Shown here in pieces: positions 7,502 to 15,333 of a stretch of DNA of 62,701 nt. Origin of the DNA: Streptacidiphilus carbonis (lineage in GTDB: Bacteria > Actinomycetota > Actinomycetes > Streptomycetales > Streptomycetaceae); NCBI RefSeq assembly GCF_000787775.1, contig NZ_BBPM01000036.1, forward strand, positions 8,370 through 71,070, in the 5' to 3' direction. The notes beneath the pieces are model-generated. The model did not search any database. It was not told where the DNA came from and saw only the letters and a list, made by a program, of their open reading frames with translations. A program made the translations under genes and the position numbers. The number at the start of each line of letters is the position of its first letter. Position 1 is the stretch's first letter.

Positions 7502-9184
7502 TCAGTCGGTGCGGGTGCTGCGGCGCTTGCGCGCGGTGGCGGTGCCGACCGCGGCGCCGATCGCCAGCAGCCCGACTATGGAGAGGGCCCACTCGGGTGC
7601 GGCGCCGACGCGGTCCGCCACCGTCAGATCGTCTCGGAGCGGCACGTTCGCCTCCAGTTCCGCCGCCGTGGCCAGCTCGGTCTGCTGCTCGACGCTGCCG
7701 TCCGGCTCGATGACCGCGCTGATCCCGCTGGTCGCGGCGATCACCACGGCCCGGCCGTGCTCCACCGCCCGCAGCCGCGACATCGCGAACTGCTGGGCGG
7801 GCTGGTCGGTGTGCTCATAGGTGGCGTTGTTGGTCTGCACCACGAGGACCCGGCCGCCCTTGCTGACCGCGTCGTCGACGATGCCGTCGTACGCCACTTC
7901 AAAGCAGATCACGTCGCCGATCCTGGCAGGACCGACCTGAAGAATACCGGTAGAGGTCCCCTTGGCGAAGTCGCGGGCAACCCGCTGCAACCGGGTGATG
8001 TACTTCGAGAGAACTGAGCGGAACGGGACGTACTCGCCGAACGGCACCGGGTGCTGCTTCGTGTAGTGCGCGCCGGGCCCCGGCCTGGCCGCCGAGGAGG
8101 GGGCCCAGACGATGCCCTCGTTCTGGACGTGCTGTGCGTCCGGGCCGTCCACCAGGGCGCCGACCAGGATCGGGACGCCGATGGCGTCGACCGCCTGCTG
8201 GATCGCCGCATAGGCCTCGGGGGTGGTGTACGGGTTGACGTCGGAGGAGTTCTCCGGCCAGACCACCAGCTGCGGCTTGGCCTTACTGCCGTCGGCGACC
8301 TGCTGCGCCAGCTCCAGGGTGGCCTGCACATGGTTCTGCAGCACCTGCATCGGACGGCCCAGGAAGTCCATCCCGGCGTGCGGCACATTGCCCTGGATGA
8401 CGGCGATCTCGGCACTCGCCGGACCGCCGGAGGTGGTGCCGGCGGTGGGGACCGGCACGGCGTAGCCGACCAGTCCGGCGACCGCGCCCAGCGCCACCGC
8501 GGCGGCGGCGCGAAGCCGCCGGCGGCCGTCGTCGGCGCGGCCTGCCACCGCGAGGACGGCGGCGGCCAGCAGCGCGCCGCTGAGCGCCACCGCGAAGCTC
8601 ACCAGCGGCGCCCCGCCGATCGCGGCGAGCGGGGTGTACGGGGTGGAAGTGTTGGCGAAGGCCAGCCGCCCCCAGGGGAAGCCGCCCAGCGGCATCCGGC
8701 CCCTGGCCCACTCCTGGGTCACCCACAGGCAGGCGGTCCACAGCGGCCAGACCGGCAGCCGCGAGGTGGCGGCCTGCCCCGCGGCCATCGCCGCGAGGAA
8801 CAGCGACTCGAACAGCGCCAGCAGCAGCCAGGCGTCCGGGCCGATGACGTTCAGCCAGAACAGCAGCCAGACCATGAACGGGGCGCCGAAGGCGAACCCG
8901 GTCCAGGCCGCCTGCCGGGCGGTCCGGCGGTGCGTCAGCAGGGCCAGCCCGGCCACCGCGAGCACCGACAGCGGCCACAGCCCGTACGGCGGGAAGGAAA
9001 GCGCCAGCAGCAGGCCGCAGAGCACGGCCAGCCCGGTGCGCGGCAGCCCGGCACGGACGACCCGCAGCCTGCGGCGGAGCCGGGACGGAGCCGGCGCGGC
9101 GCCGCCGTCCGCGACGTCGGACCGGTCCGGGACGGCGACAGCGCCTCCGGGGTCGACTGCTTGGGCCACGGGCGCCACACTCAC
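7502..9184 (-). CDS. lnt: Apolipoprotein N-acyltransferase
   Basis: A 560-residue membrane enzyme that adds the third acyl chain to the N-terminal cysteine of lipoproteins. An N-terminal set of hydrophobic helices (about residues 35-250) is followed by a nitrilase-like domain. The catalytic triad is in place: Glu311 in VVWPENSS, Lys376 in YTKQHPVPFGEYVP and Cys427 in DVICFEVAYDG, with spacings like the E. coli enzyme (267/335/387). A last hydrophobic segment ALSIVGLLAIGAAVG and a basic tail close the protein. It forms an operon with ppm1. Streptomycetes often carry more than one Lnt, so this may be one of two. Confidence 0.93.
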   Translation of the reverse strand: MSVAPVAQAVDPGGAVAVPDRSDVADGGAAPAPSRLRRRLRVVRAGLPRTGLAVLCGLLLALSFPPYGLWPLSVLAVAGLALLTHRRTARQAAWTGFAFGAPFMVWLLFWLNVIGPDAWLLLALFESLFLAAMAAGQAATSRLPVWPLWTACLWVTQEWARGRMPLGGFPWGRLAFANTSTPYTPLAAIGGAPLVSFAVALSGALLAAAVLAVAGRADDGRRRLRAAAAVALGAVAGLVGYAVPVPTAGTTSGGPASAEIAVIQGNVPHAGMDFLGRPMQVLQNHVQATLELAQQVADGSKAKPQLVVWPENSSDVNPYTTPEAYAAIQQAVDAIGVPILVGALVDGPDAQHVQNEGIVWAPSSAARPGPGAHYTKQHPVPFGEYVPFRSVLSKYITRLQRVARDFAKGTSTGILQVGPARIGDVICFEVAYDGIVDDAVSKGGRVLVVQTNNATYEHTDQPAQQFAMSRLRAVEHGRAVVIAATSGISAVIEPDGSVEQQTELATAAELEANVPLRDDLTVADRVGAAPEWALSIVGLLAIGAAVGTATARKRRSTRTD

Positions 9185-9839
9185 TCACGCTCGGAGGTAC
9201 GGTTTCGCGCCGCGCGGCGAACGCACGGCGTGCGAAGACGGTACCGCCTGGAAGCGCCTGGTCGGGCCCCGGGTCGGCCGTAACGGTTCTTACCTACCCA
9301 ATTCGCCGTCCGGCCTGCTCACTCGCCCTCCCGGCGGGGCGCCGGGGGCGAAGTCACCGGCGCGGGGCATGCCAACGGGCGCGGCCCGAACGCTCTTCGG
9401 TCCGACCCGGGGCCCGCTGGATGCGGATCGACCGAAGGCCGTTGTCTACTGAGCGTCCGGGCCGTGCCCGGGTCGCACCTGCCGACCGGACCCGGTTGGC
9501 CTGCCGGCGCCCGCGCTCCCCGGTCCCCGAGCCACTGGACCTGGCTGCCTGTCGACGTCCGGGGACGCCGCACTGTGGCCCAGCCGTGGTTCCGGGTTTT
9601 GCGTGGGGGGTGTTCCGATCGGTCGGTCCTGCGGAGGATTCCGGAAGGTGGACGCGGTCGAACCTACTCGCCGACGCCGGTCCGGTGTCAACCGTCCCCC
9701 GACCTGCCGAAACACGGTGAATACGCAGGTCAGGGAGGTTTTAACGGGGCCGCTGCGACGCGCGGGACACCCGCCGTTCGGCGGTATCCGGACACCGGTG
9801 ACCACTCGGACGGCGCAGAGGCCGCCCGAGCGGACCGGA
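9185..9839 (-). promoter_or_regulatory. Long intergenic leader region of lnt with a minus-strand promoter
   Basis: No gene is evident in these 655 bases. On the minus strand TTGACA (complement 9686-9691) and TAGGTT (complement 9661-9666) with a 19-base spacer form the best promoter I see. This would start transcription near 9654 and leave about 470 bases of untranslated leader before lnt. CCGCC/GGCGG at about 9770 gives a small hairpin after the amidohydrolase gene. Weak open frames in this gap have no family-like sequence and were not called. Confidence 0.4.
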
Positions 9840-11507
9840 TCAGCGGGACAGGTGGGCGGTCCGGCCGCGGACCACGGTCGCCAGGCAGTGCGGCACCGGA
9901 CCGCCCGGGGTCAGGTCGGGCAGGCCGGGCACACCCGAACGGGGGTCGGTGGACCAGTTGGCGACCCGCTCGTCCGGGGCCTGCACCACGAGGTCGGTCG
10001 GCGCCCAGACGGCGTAGGAGGCCGGTGCGCCCGGCACCAGCACCCCGGCGTCGTCGCGACCCAGCGCCCGCCAGCCGCCGCGGGTGTGTGCGGTGAAGGC
10101 GGCGCGCACCGAGATCCGGTGCCCGGGGGTGCGGTGGAACGCGGCGGCGCGCACCGTGCCCCACGGGTCCAGCGGGGTGACCGGCGCGTCCGAGCCGAGC
10201 GCCAGCGGGACGCCGGCCCGCACCATCGCCGCGAACGGGTTCATCGCCGCGGCCCGCCCGACGCCGAGCCGGGTGGCGTACATGCCGTCCGTGCCGCCCC
10301 AGGCCGCGTCGAAGGCCGGCTGCACCGAAGCGGTCAGGCCCAGGTCGGCGAAGGCGGCGATGGTCGGCCCGTCCAGCAGTTCGGCGTGCTCCACCCGGTG
10401 CCGCAGCGCCCGGACCGCGCCGATGCCGAGCTTGGCGGCGGCTGCGGCGACCCCCTCGGCGACGGCCGCCAGCGCGGCGTCGCCGATGGCGTGGAAGCCG
10501 GCCTGCATCCCGGCCTCGGTGCAGGCGGTGACATGGTCGGCGATCCGGGCCGGACTCAGGTACAGCGCCGCAGTCACCTGCGCTGCGGCGTCGTCGTAGG
10601 GCCGGTGCAGGCAGGCGGTGTGCGAGCCGACCGCGCCGTCCACGAAGAGGTCGCCGCCGACCCCGACCGCGCCCAGCCGGCGGGCGGTGTCCACGGCGCC
10701 CAGTTCGCCCCAGTAGCCGAAGACCTCGGGCACGGCGGCGCCATCACGGCCGTCCGCCGCCAGGGCGAGCAGGGCGGTCAGGTCCTCGGGCGAGGAGATG
10801 TCCGGTCCGGCGCACTCGTGCACCGCTCCGATGCCCAGTTCGGCGGCCCGGCGCAGCATCGCGCGCTGCGCGGCGTCCCGCTGCTGCGGGGTCTGCCGGG
10901 CCAGAGCGGCCCGGCGCACGACGTGGTGCGCGTCCCGGCTCAGCGGCGCGTCGGGGTCGTACCCGGCGTGCGCGGCCAGCTCCGCGCCGGCAAGTGCTCT
11001 CAGCGCCGTCGACGCCAGTGCGGAGTGGACATCCGTGCGGGAGAGGTACACGGCGGCGCCCTCGCAGGCACGGTCCAGCTCCTCCAGCGTCGGCGGACGG
11101 CCCTCGGGCCAGCCGGTCTCGTCCCAGCCGTGGCCCATCAGCACCCCGCGCTCGCGGTCGGCTGCGGGCTGGGCCCGGACGAAGGCGGTGATCCGGCGCA
11201 GCGCCCCGGCCAGGTCCGGGCAGCCGGTGAGGTCCAGCCCGGTCAGCGCCAGGCCGGTCGAGGTGGCGTGCACATGGGCGTCCACGAAGGCCGGGGTGAC
11301 CAGTGCGCCGGCCAGGTCCACCACCCGGTCCGCGTCCCCGGCGTAGCTCTCCGCCGCGCCGTCCGACCCCACCCAGGCGACCTGCCCGTCCTGCACCAGC
11401 AGCGCGGTGGCGAACGGGTCGGCCGGGGTGTAGACGTCGCCGCCGCGCAGCAGAACGGTACGTACGGCGGGCTCTTCGGGGGCGGGGAGGGCGGGGGCAG
11501 GGTGCAT
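9840..11507 (-). CDS. Amidohydrolase (YtcJ-like, Amidohydro_3 family)
   Basis: A 555-residue metal-dependent hydrolase. FVDAHVHAT is the first metal-binding HxH site; FVDGAVGSHTA, GFHAIGDAALAAV, RHRVEHAELL and GSDAPVTPLDPWGTV are the ordered motifs of the YtcJ/LAF3-like branch. The N-terminal VRTVLLRGGDVYTP and C-terminal GAPASYAVW form the composite beta-sandwich seen in this superfamily. The natural substrate is unknown. An in-frame GTG at 11513 is an alternative start; neither has a clear ribosome binding site. It lies just downstream of an Lrp/AsnC regulator on the same strand. Confidence 0.88.
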   Translation of the reverse strand: MHPAPALPAPEEPAVRTVLLRGGDVYTPADPFATALLVQDGQVAWVGSDGAAESYAGDADRVVDLAGALVTPAFVDAHVHATSTGLALTGLDLTGCPDLAGALRRITAFVRAQPAADRERGVLMGHGWDETGWPEGRPPTLEELDRACEGAAVYLSRTDVHSALASTALRALAGAELAAHAGYDPDAPLSRDAHHVVRRAALARQTPQQRDAAQRAMLRRAAELGIGAVHECAGPDISSPEDLTALLALAADGRDGAAVPEVFGYWGELGAVDTARRLGAVGVGGDLFVDGAVGSHTACLHRPYDDAAAQVTAALYLSPARIADHVTACTEAGMQAGFHAIGDAALAAVAEGVAAAAAKLGIGAVRALRHRVEHAELLDGPTIAAFADLGLTASVQPAFDAAWGGTDGMYATRLGVGRAAAMNPFAAMVRAGVPLALGSDAPVTPLDPWGTVRAAAFHRTPGHRISVRAAFTAHTRGGWRALGRDDAGVLVPGAPASYAVWAPTDLVVQAPDERVANWSTDPRSGVPGLPDLTPGGPVPHCLATVVRGRTAHLSR

Positions 11508-11559
11508 GGGCACCAGTCTGCCCGACCGGGATGTGCGGCTTGTCCGCTGCCCCGGTCCG

Positions 11560-12003
11560 CTACCCCAGCCGCGGCGGGCGGGCCTCGTAGGGGGTGCTGA
11601 GCACCACGGTGGTGCGGGTGGAGACGCCGGCCGCGGACCGGATCCGGGCCAGCAGGTGCTCCAGGTCGCCGGGGGCGGAGACCCGGATCTTGAGGATGTA
11701 GTTCTCGTCGCCTGCCACGCTGTGGCAGGCCTCGATCTCCTCCAGGGCGGCCAACCGCTCCGGGACGTCGTCGGGCGCGCTGGGGTCGAACGGCTTCACC
11801 GAGATGAAGGCGGTCAGCGGCAGGCCGACCGCCTCCGGGTCCACCAGCGCGGCGTAGCCGCGGATGACTCCGCGCTGCTCCAGGCGGCGCACCCGCTGGT
11901 GCACGGCCGAGGTGGACAGGCCGGTGGCCTTGCCCAGGTCGGTGTAGCTCATCCGCCCGTCGGCGACGAGCAGCTGCACGATCTGACGATCCAGTTCCTC
12001 CAC
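11560..12003 (-). CDS. Lrp/AsnC family transcriptional regulator
   Basis: A 147-residue protein starting at GTG 12003. LDRQIVQLLVADGRMSYTDL and GLSTSAVHQRVRRLEQRGVI form the N-terminal winged helix-turn-helix, and the C-terminal RAM (ACT-like) ligand domain includes ACHSVAGDENYILKIRV. Such proteins form octamers that sense amino acids and control transport or catabolism. The amidohydrolase 52 bases downstream may be a target, but this is inference. The length is typical for the family. Confidence 0.92.
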   Translation of the reverse strand: MEELDRQIVQLLVADGRMSYTDLGKATGLSTSAVHQRVRRLEQRGVIRGYAALVDPEAVGLPLTAFISVKPFDPSAPDDVPERLAALEEIEACHSVAGDENYILKIRVSAPGDLEHLLARIRSAAGVSTRTTVVLSTPYEARPPRLG

Positions 12004-12267
12004 GAGACGCGAGGCTATCCGAACCGGGGGGTGAACGCCGACGGGCTCGACGGGTCCGGTGTGACGAAGGCCACATGAGGCTGTGTCAGGGATGGGCGCC
12101 CGCAGGATTAGCAGCCGATTCCGGTGGGAAGTCCTGGCAGTGACTCCTCCGTGGTTCCGTCGGTGCTCCGTTCCACCGGCGCACGAGATGTGGGGGGAGT
12201 GCACCAGTCGGCGATCGAAGCCCCGCTCACAGCCGGGCCGTCGCCTTCCTTCATCGAGGGGGATCAC

Positions 12268-12687
12268 ATGTCTGCCACTGATGAGCTGCGTCCTGCCGTG
12301 GAACCGGCGCCCGTCCTGGCCGAGGCCGAGGAGTTGCCGGGGGTCGACCCGGGCGAGGGCGAGACCTGGGACATCCTGCGGCTCCGCTGCCCCGAGTGCG
12401 ACCGCCCGATCGCGCTGCTCGGCGACGAGGAGCGGTTCCCGCAGCACGCGACGCTGCCGACCGCCTGGCACCCCTTCTCCCCCGCCGTCTGCGCCGGCTC
12501 GGGCCGCCCCGTGGACGACGCCGACGACCTCGAGGACGAGCCGGACTTCGACCCGGAGCCCTCGCTGGAGGCCCTGCTGGCACTGCCGCCGGAGCTGGAC
12601 TGGCGCCGCCAGCCCTTCTCCCACGTCGGCGGCCCCGGATCGCGCCCGGTGCGGATCCGCATCCCGGCCCAGCGCCGCCACCACTGA
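12268..12687 (+). CDS. Conserved hypothetical protein with CPEC motif
   Basis: A 139-residue acidic protein starting at ATG 12268 behind a strong GAGGGGGA site. It contains one CPEC pair in ILRLRCPECDRPIALLGDEE and a third cysteine in FSPAVCAGSG, suggesting a partial zinc-ribbon, then a long acidic stretch DDADDLEDEPDFDPEP and a basic C-terminus. I do not recognise a named family. It converges with the acyl-CoA dehydrogenase gene across a terminator hairpin. Confidence 0.65.
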   Translation: MSATDELRPAVEPAPVLAEAEELPGVDPGEGETWDILRLRCPECDRPIALLGDEERFPQHATLPTAWHPFSPAVCAGSGRPVDDADDLEDEPDFDPEPSLEALLALPPELDWRRQPFSHVGGPGSRPVRIRIPAQRRHH

Positions 12688-12744
12688 GACCGTCGCGGGG
12701 ACCCGGCACCGCCGGGGACCCCGCACCGCTGCGGCCCCGTACCG

Positions 12745-12767
12745 CTGAGCCCGCCCGCCGGGCTCAG
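12745..12767. terminator. Bidirectional terminator hairpin
   Basis: CTGAGCCCG (12745-12753) pairs perfectly with CGGGCTCAG (12759-12767) around a five-base CCCGC loop. It overlaps the stop codon of the minus-strand acyl-CoA dehydrogenase gene and lies in the convergent gap. No T-run is present, as is usual in this GC-rich genus. Confidence 0.6.
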
Positions 12768-13948
12768 CCGCCGGTCAGCTTGCGCCCGATCACCACACGC
12801 TGGATCTGGTTGGTGCCCTCCAGGATCTGCAGCACCTTCGCCTCGCGCATATAGCGCTCGACCGGGTGGTCGGCGGTGTAGCCGTAGCCGCCGAGCACCT
12901 GGACCGCGTCGGTGGTGACCCGCATCGCGGCGTCGGTGCAGAACAGCTTGGCCATCGCGGCCTCCTTGCCGAAGGCCAGCCCGGCGTCCCGGCGCCGGGC
13001 CGCCGACAGGTAGAGCGCCCGTCCGGCCTCCACCGCCGTCGCCATGTCCGCGAGCATGAAGGACAGCCCCTGGAACTCGGCGATGGGCCTGCCGAACTGG
13101 GTCCTGGTCCTGGCGTACTCCACGGCGTAGTCCAGGGCGGCCCTGGCCACTCCCACCGCGCAGGCGGCGATGCCCAGCCGGCCGGAGTCCAGCGCGGACA
13201 GGGCGATCGAGAAGCCCTGCCCCTCGGCGCCGATCAGCCGCTCGGCGGGCACCCGGGCCGCCTCGAAGCGGACCTGGGCGGTCGGCGAGCCCTTGAGGCC
13301 CATCTTGCGCTCGGGGGCGTCCGCGGCGACGCCGGGGGTGTCCGCGGGGACCAGCAGCACGCTGATGCCGGTCGGACCGGGGCCGCCGGTGCGGACCATG
13401 GTGCTGTAGAAGTCGGCGACCCCGCCGTGGGTGATCCAGGCCTTGGTCCCGGTGACGCTGTAGTGCGCGTCGTCGCCGTCCCCGCCCTCGCGCACCGCGC
13501 GGGTGGTCAGCGCGGCGGCGTCCGAGCCCGACTGCGGCTCGGAGAGGCAGTAGGCGCCGAGCAACTCGCCGCCCAGCAGTTCCGGCAGCCACTGCTGCTT
13601 CTGCCGCTCGCTGCCGAAGGTGGCCAGGGCGTGGCAGGCCAGGGTGTGCACGCTGACGCCCATGCCGACGGTGAGCCGTCCGGCGGCCAGCTCCTCCAGC
13701 ACCTGGAGGTACACCTCGTAGGGCTGCTCGCCGCCGCCGTACTCCTCCGGGTAGGGCAGGCCGAGCAGTCCGGACCGGCCCAGCAGCCGCATGGCCTCGC
13801 GCGGGAAGCGGCCCTCGGCCTCCTCCTCGGCGGCCCTGGGGGCCAGCTCGCGCTCGACGAGCTCACGGGTCAGCGCCAGCAGGTCGGCGGCCTCCTCGCT
13901 GGGGAGCTGACGGTCCATCGACTTCAGCGGACGGATCGGCTGACTCAT
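12764..13948 (-). CDS. Acyl-CoA dehydrogenase
   Basis: A 394-residue flavoprotein of the acyl-CoA dehydrogenase family. LLGLPYPEEYGGG is the N-terminal helical domain, YCLSEPQSGSDAAAL and KAWITHGG are the FAD-contacting signature, and RTQFGRPIAEFQG and QVLGGYGYTADHPVERYMRE are C-terminal signatures. The catalytic glutamate is expected in LQILEGTNQIQRVVIGR. It oxidises an acyl-CoA to enoyl-CoA, passing electrons to ETF; chain length is not predictable. It stands alone and diverges from the P-loop kinase gene. Confidence 0.94.
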   Translation of the reverse strand: MSQPIRPLKSMDRQLPSEEAADLLALTRELVERELAPRAAEEEAEGRFPREAMRLLGRSGLLGLPYPEEYGGGEQPYEVYLQVLEELAAGRLTVGMGVSVHTLACHALATFGSERQKQQWLPELLGGELLGAYCLSEPQSGSDAAALTTRAVREGGDGDDAHYSVTGTKAWITHGGVADFYSTMVRTGGPGPTGISVLLVPADTPGVAADAPERKMGLKGSPTAQVRFEAARVPAERLIGAEGQGFSIALSALDSGRLGIAACAVGVARAALDYAVEYARTRTQFGRPIAEFQGLSFMLADMATAVEAGRALYLSAARRRDAGLAFGKEAAMAKLFCTDAAMRVTTDAVQVLGGYGYTADHPVERYMREAKVLQILEGTNQIQRVVIGRKLTGG

Positions 13949-14134
13949 GGTGGGATCGTGCCTCCTGCATCCTGCACTCCGCGACCGGACGCCCCCGGGG
14001 TCGTGGGGGTCCGCCGATCGTCATCGGCCGCGTCCGCCGGGTCTCAGTGAACGCTCGCTAACCTATGTGGCGTGGTGAGTATGCCCCATTCCCGGGCCGC
14101 CGTCACCAGCACCGCCCCGTAGGCTTGACCAGCC

Positions 14135-14755
14135 ATGCCACACCACCCCCACGGCAGCCACGCCGTCCCCACGAGCCTCGCCGCACTCGCCGAACAGCTG
14201 CGCGACCTGCCGCCGTCCTGCGGACCGGTGCGCCTGGTGGCCGTGGACGGACACGCGGGCTCCGGCAAGACCACCTTCGCCGCCCTGCTGACCCGGGCCC
14301 TGGGTGGCGCCCCGATCGTCCATCTGGACGACCTGGCCACCCACGAGCAGCTGTTCGAGTGGACGGTGCGGCTGGTCGACGGGGTACTGCTGCCGCTCTC
14401 CCGCGGGGAGACCGCCCGGTTCCGCGCCTACGACTGGACCGCGCGCCGCTTCGCCGAGGAGCGGGTGGTCCCGGCAGCCCCGGTGGTGCTGGTCGAAGGA
14501 GTGGGTGCCGGACGGCGGGCGCTGCGCCCGCGGCTGGCCCGGCTGCTCTGGATGGACCTGCCGGCCGCCGCCGCCCACGCCCGGGGCGAGGCCAGGGACG
14601 GCCCGGCACTGGCCGGCTTCTGGCGCGAGTGGCGGAAGGCCGAGACAGCGCACTTCTCGGCCGATCCGAGCCGCCCCTTCGCCGACCTGCTGGTCGACGG
14701 CGTCGACATGTCGCCACGGCCGAACCCATACCGAGCGGTCGGTAACGTTCGGTAA
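14135..14755 (+). CDS. P-loop NTPase, uridine-kinase-like
   Basis: A 206-residue protein with Walker A VDGHAGSGKTTFAALLTRAL near residues 38-57, then IVHLDDLATH (the Asp pair typical of uridine kinase-like phosphotransferases) and VVLVEGVGAGRRALRPRL. The C-terminal FWREWRKAETAHFSADPS resembles uncharacterised actinobacterial uridine-kinase-like proteins. It should phosphorylate a small molecule, perhaps a nucleoside or sugar. A TAGGCT -10-like box at 14120-14125 leaves only about two untranslated bases, so the transcript is nearly leaderless. Confidence 0.8.
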   Translation: MPHHPHGSHAVPTSLAALAEQLRDLPPSCGPVRLVAVDGHAGSGKTTFAALLTRALGGAPIVHLDDLATHEQLFEWTVRLVDGVLLPLSRGETARFRAYDWTARRFAEERVVPAAPVVLVEGVGAGRRALRPRLARLLWMDLPAAAAHARGEARDGPALAGFWREWRKAETAHFSADPSRPFADLLVDGVDMSPRPNPYRAVGNVR

Positions 14756-14869
14756 TCATGCGAGCCGGGGGGCCATGGCCTGACTCCCAGCCAATTCACC
14801 TGCGGCCGACCGCGGCCGTCCCGGCGCCGGGACAGCCGCACAGGGCCCGGCCGGCGCCTCCACAGGCTC

Positions 14870-14899
14870 TTGACCTGCTGCCTCGACAGCAACTACGTT
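14870..14899 (+). promoter_or_regulatory. Promoter-like sequence upstream of the C-loop hairpin RNA
   Basis: TTGACC at 14870-14875 and TACGTT at 14894-14899 with an 18-base spacer. The predicted start of transcription is near 14906, just ahead of a run of three hairpins. It is the best -35/-10 pair in the 578-base gap before the EccA-like gene. Confidence 0.5.
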
Positions 14900-14905
14900 C
14901 TTCTC

Positions 14906-15060
14906 AACGCAGAGCTCAACCCCTCTGCGCCCCTTGACAGTGAGCACCGACCGTTCCCCCGACGGTTGTCGCCGAACATGATCGCCAGCCCTGCTGGGTT
15001 GCTCGGAAGCCGTTCCCCCGTGGCTTCCGAGCAGCTCAGTAGGGTTGGCGATTGGTCTTT
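14906..15060 (+). ncRNA. Structured RNA with two C5-loop hairpins (6C-like candidate)
   Basis: A small hairpin (CGCAGAG/CTCTGCG, about 14905-14926) is followed by ACCGT-TCCCCCG-ACGGT at about 14950-14967. Then comes a 31-base-pair stem, left arm 14981-15011 and right arm 15022-15052, whose loop is GTTCCCCCGT. Both of the last two loops present UUCCCCCG. In the long stem there are no mismatches on plus-strand RNA: the four non-Watson-Crick positions are all G-U wobbles, and they would be A-C mismatches on the other strand, so the plus strand is the functional one. Twin hairpins with C-rich loops are the hallmark of actinobacterial 6C RNA. The loops here have five Cs and the context differs from the described one, so the family name is tentative. 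Confidence 0.6.
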
Positions 15061-15089
15061 CCGCCCCCGGCCGCCCATCCCCCTGAAAA

Positions 15090-15106
15090 GATCACTCAGA
15101 GTGATC
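15090..15106. promoter_or_regulatory. Perfect palindrome, possible operator
   Basis: GATCACTC (15090-15097) and GAGTGATC (15099-15106) form a perfect 8-base dyad around a single A. It lies about 230 bases upstream of the EccA-like start and just after the structured RNA. The half-sites face outwards compared with a BldD box, so I do not assign a regulator. The rest of the gap to 15333 shows no other clear feature. Confidence 0.4.
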
Positions 15107-15333
15107 CGGCGCCGCCGCGCAGAGCGTTTTGAGCCACAGGAAACCCCCGCCGACCGTTCCGGCACCCTTCCGGATCAGCACACCACCGGTACGATGCCCA
15201 CAGGCGCCGACGCGACCTGGACGCGCCGACGGATCGTCATGGAGCTTTGACCGTATGGGTCTTCCAAAGGGGGGAGGGCCCGCGGCCCGCGCTCGGTGAC
15301 CGGCACAGCCGCGCACAGCAGGGGGACTGACCG

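Noticed and set aside
9446-9805. Possible 119-residue minus-strand protein in the gap before lnt
   Set aside because: Proline/arginine-rich, no ribosome binding site, and it would span the best promoter in the gap.
15090-15106. BldD box
   Set aside because: The palindrome has TCACT and AGTGA in the outward order, not the inward AGTGA-N-TCACT order of BldD sites.
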